Program-made: the position numbers and the translations under genes
Origin: Mycobacterium angelicum
Lineage (GTDB): Bacteria > Actinomycetota > Actinomycetes > Mycobacteriales > Mycobacteriaceae
Length of the DNA: 64,000 nt
Assembly (NCBI RefSeq): GCF_002086155.1
Contig: NZ_MVHE01000009.1
Coordinates: 1 to 64,000, forward strand
Direction: 5' to 3'
The notes under the pieces: generated by a model
What the model saw: only the letters and a program-made list of their open reading frames with translations
Database searches by the model: none
Told to the model about the DNA's origin: nothing
Shown: positions 62,098 to 64,000 of the stretch, piece after piece
Position numbering within the stretch: the stretch's first letter is position 1
How the letters are laid out: each line of letters starts with the position of its first letter

Positions 62098-62194
62098 CGG
62101 CATTCCTCCTACTACGACCGCACGACCGCGGCAGGTAAACCGATATTCTGCGGCACCCTGGGCAACGGCGTGGGCACAACGAGATCATGGCGTC

Positions 62195-62965
62195 ATGGCC
62201 GATGACGAACTCGACAGCTTGTACTGGGCGCCGCTGGATGCTTTCACGGCGGAGCGAAAGCGATTGGCCGCAGAAGCCAAAGAACGCGGCGACGTCGACA
62301 CCGCTCAAGCGATATCGGCGGCGCGCAAACCCACCGCCGCTGCCTGGATCGTCAATCGGCTGGCACTTGCCCATCGCGACGCCCGGCAGCGGCTCCTTGA
62401 CCTGGGAGAACGCCTGCGCGCCGCGCACGCTGCGATGGACGGCGAGCAGATCCGGAACCTGTCGGTCGAGCAACACGCGCTGATCAATGAACTCGTCCGG
62501 GATGCGCTCGATGCGGCCGAAGTGGGTAAGCCGTCGGCAGCGGTACGCGACGACATAACCAGCACATTGCAAGCCGCGGTCGCCGACCCCGAGGTCGCAG
62601 ACCGGCTGGGCCGGCTGGCCAAACCCGAGCACTGGTCGGGCTTTGGCGGATTCGGCTTCGGCGACGGCGAAACAAATGTGGACAAGAAGGCCGACAAACC
62701 CGACCAGCAACTAAAAGAGTTGAACGCGGCGGTGGCCGCCGCCGAGCGCGCCACGGCCGACGCAGATGCGGCGCTTTCGGAGCGCGAAGCCGAACGCGAT
62801 GCCGCTGCGCGCCACCGCGACGAGGCTCTGGCCGGCCTGCGCCAGGCTGAGCGGTCGCTCAAACGCAGCGAAACCAGCTATGCCCAAGCACGGGAAGCCA
62901 GCCGGTCCGCGGCGGAAGTGCTCCACGAAGCAAAAGCACGGTTGCAGCGGTTACACCGTCGATAG
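62195..62965 (+). CDS. Hypothetical coiled-coil protein
   Basis: 256 residues from ATG 62195. The N-terminal part LYWAPLDAFTAERKRLAAEAKERGDVDTAQAISAARKPTAAAWIVNRLALAHRDARQRLLDLGERLRAAH is highly helical. A Gly/Phe-rich hinge GFGGFGFGDGE (about 147-157) separates it from a long coiled coil (about 170-256: QQLKELNAAVAAAERATADADAALSEREAERDAAARHRDEALAGLRQAERSLKRSE). No signal peptide. Function unknown; the coiled coil suggests oligomerisation. Confidence 0.75.
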   Translation: MADDELDSLYWAPLDAFTAERKRLAAEAKERGDVDTAQAISAARKPTAAAWIVNRLALAHRDARQRLLDLGERLRAAHAAMDGEQIRNLSVEQHALINELVRDALDAAEVGKPSAAVRDDITSTLQAAVADPEVADRLGRLAKPEHWSGFGGFGFGDGETNVDKKADKPDQQLKELNAAVAAAERATADADAALSEREAERDAAARHRDEALAGLRQAERSLKRSETSYAQAREASRSAAEVLHEAKARLQRLHRR

Positions 62966-63113
62966 GGACCGGATCTCGTTGTGGTACTTAGCATTTCGCG
63001 CCTCTGGAGTGATTGCTTTCCCGACGGGATTCACGGTTGGCAACGCTGACCCGATAGCATGCTCGATTGATGCATGAGGAAACATTTCTCAGGTTCAGAA
63101 AGGCGCAGGGGTC

Positions 63114-63977
63114 ATGGCTGATGAATTAGTACCGCACTTCGATGATGTGCAGGCGCACTACGACCTATCCGACGACTTCTTCCGCCTGTTCCTGGACCCG
63201 ACCCAGACCTACAGTTGCGCGTACTTCGAGCGCGACGACATGACGCTCGAAGAAGCCCAGATCGCCAAGATCGACCTGGCGCTGGGCAAGCTGGGCCTGC
63301 AACCGGGCATGACGCTGCTGGACGTGGGCTGCGGCTGGGGCGCCACCGCGCGCCGGGCCATCGAGAAGTACGACGTCAACGTCGTCGGCCTGACGCTGTC
63401 GAAGAACCAGGCCGCCCACGTGCAGAAGATCTTCGACGGGCTGGACACTTCGCGCAGCCGGCGGGTGGAACTCAAAGGCTGGGAGCAATTCGACGAGCCC
63501 GTCGACCGCATCGTGTCCGTCGGCGCCTTCGAACATTTCGGCCACGACCGGCACGCCGACTTCTTCGCACGCGCGTACAAGATCCTGCCGGCCGACGGCG
63601 TGATGCTGCTGCACACCATCACCGGCCTGACGATGCCGCAGATGACCGAGAGAGGTTTGCCGCTCACCTTGTGGCTGGCCCGCTTCCTGAAGTTCATCGC
63701 GACCGAGATCTTCCCGGGCGGCCATCCGCCCACGATCGAGATGGTCGAGGAGAAGTCCGCGGAGGCGGGTTTCACCCTGAGCCGCAACCAGTCACTGCAG
63801 CTGCATTACGCGCGGACTCTCGACCTGTGGGCCGACGCCCTGGAAGCACACAAGGACGAGGCGATCGAGATCCAGTCCGACGAGGTCTACGAGCGCTATA
63901 TGAAGTACCTGACCGGGTGCGCCAAGTTGTTCCGGGAGGGCTACATCGACGTCAATCAGTTCACGCTCGAGAAGTAG
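63114..63977 (+). CDS. Cyclopropane/mycolic acid methyltransferase (CmaA/MmaA/PcaA family)
   Basis: 287 residues, the standard family length. The N-terminus HFDDVQAHYDLSDDFFRLFLDPTQTYSCAYFERDDMTLEEAQIAKIDLALGKLGLQPGMTLLDVGCGWGATARRA is nearly identical to CmaA1/PcaA. It contains the SAM loop DVGCGWG, and VGAFEHFGHDRHADFF supplies the active-site Glu. The C-terminus ends YERYMKYLTGCAKLFREGYIDVNQFTLEK. It transfers a methyl group from SAM to mycolic-acid double bonds, forming cyclopropane, methoxy or keto precursors. Which member it equals cannot be settled by eye. It ends close to the window edge. Confidence 0.95.
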   Translation: MADELVPHFDDVQAHYDLSDDFFRLFLDPTQTYSCAYFERDDMTLEEAQIAKIDLALGKLGLQPGMTLLDVGCGWGATARRAIEKYDVNVVGLTLSKNQAAHVQKIFDGLDTSRSRRVELKGWEQFDEPVDRIVSVGAFEHFGHDRHADFFARAYKILPADGVMLLHTITGLTMPQMTERGLPLTLWLARFLKFIATEIFPGGHPPTIEMVEEKSAEAGFTLSRNQSLQLHYARTLDLWADALEAHKDEAIEIQSDEVYERYMKYLTGCAKLFREGYIDVNQFTLEK

Positions 63978-64000
63978 CGCGAAGTAAAACGACACCCCGC

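Noticed and set aside
1..64000. tRNA, rRNA, insertion sequences, prophage or plasmid functions
   Set aside because: I looked for transposase and integrase motifs, cloverleaf-like segments and long terminal inverted repeats and saw none. A tRNA scan would be the decisive test.

Overview
The window is chromosomal DNA from a slow-growing Mycobacterium close to the M. tuberculosis clade. The GC content is high. There are three PE_PGRS genes, three PPE genes of the SVP type, one classical PE gene and two PE35-like genes. Other mycobacterial markers are a mycolic-acid methyltransferase, a PapA-type acyltransferase, a cutinase-like protein and an almost unchanged MPT63 antigen gene. I saw no plasmid, phage, insertion sequence, tRNA, rRNA or CRISPR array. 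Identifications come from reading protein motifs and from recalled knowledge of M. tuberculosis H37Rv; no database was searched.

Region 1 (about 0.6-19.7 kb) follows the recalled H37Rv order Rv1919c-Rv1932: SRPBCC protein, acyltransferase, penicillin-binding-like lipoprotein, LipD, mycothiol-dependent-isomerase-like protein, FadD31, MPT63, DUF2071 protein, SDR, DJ-1/PfpI protein, GlxA/AraC regulator and Tpx. Three places differ from that order. A PE_PGRS gene lies beside lipD. A sulfatase plus Sap-like (GAP family) gene pair lies between mpt63 and the DUF2071 gene. A small Cys-rich protein and an NTF2-like protein lie around the SDR.

Region 2 (19.8-36.3 kb) is accessory and envelope-oriented. 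It holds a truncated nitronate monooxygenase overlapping a NYN-domain gene, a divergent pair of PE35-like genes followed by a PapA-like acyltransferase, a CitA/CitB-type two-component system, and a possible PE_PGRS-epimerase-fucosidase transcription unit. It continues with an epoxide-hydrolase-like gene, two coupled exported proteins that may be of the PknH-sensor type, a CycA-like permease and a stand-alone EF-Tu domain II protein.

Region 3 (36.3-53.5 kb) holds a NarL-type response regulator and a NarX-type kinase separated by a PPE gene. After these come a beta-propeller-like protein, a haloalkane dehalogenase with a divergent TetR gene and an operator-like dyad, several oxidoreductases, an M48 protease, a GH16 glucanase and a PE-PPE-PPE cluster with tandemly duplicated PPE genes.

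Region 4 (54-64 kb) holds envelope and lipid enzymes: a cutinase, a methyltransferase, a GDPD phosphodiesterase, a Tat-exported DUF1906 protein and an alpha/beta hydrolase. It ends with an APC permease that seems to start at ATT, a third PE_PGRS gene, a coiled-coil protein and a cyclopropane/mycolic-acid methyltransferase.

The most notable non-coding signal is a 30-base element found twice on opposite strands, with two identical 10-base blocks and the same spacing. One copy is upstream of the CitA-type kinase and a PE_PGRS gene. The other is upstream of the NarL-type regulator and a small secreted protein. A degenerate third copy is upstream of the NarX-type kinase. This suggests a local regulon linking two signalling systems with surface proteins.
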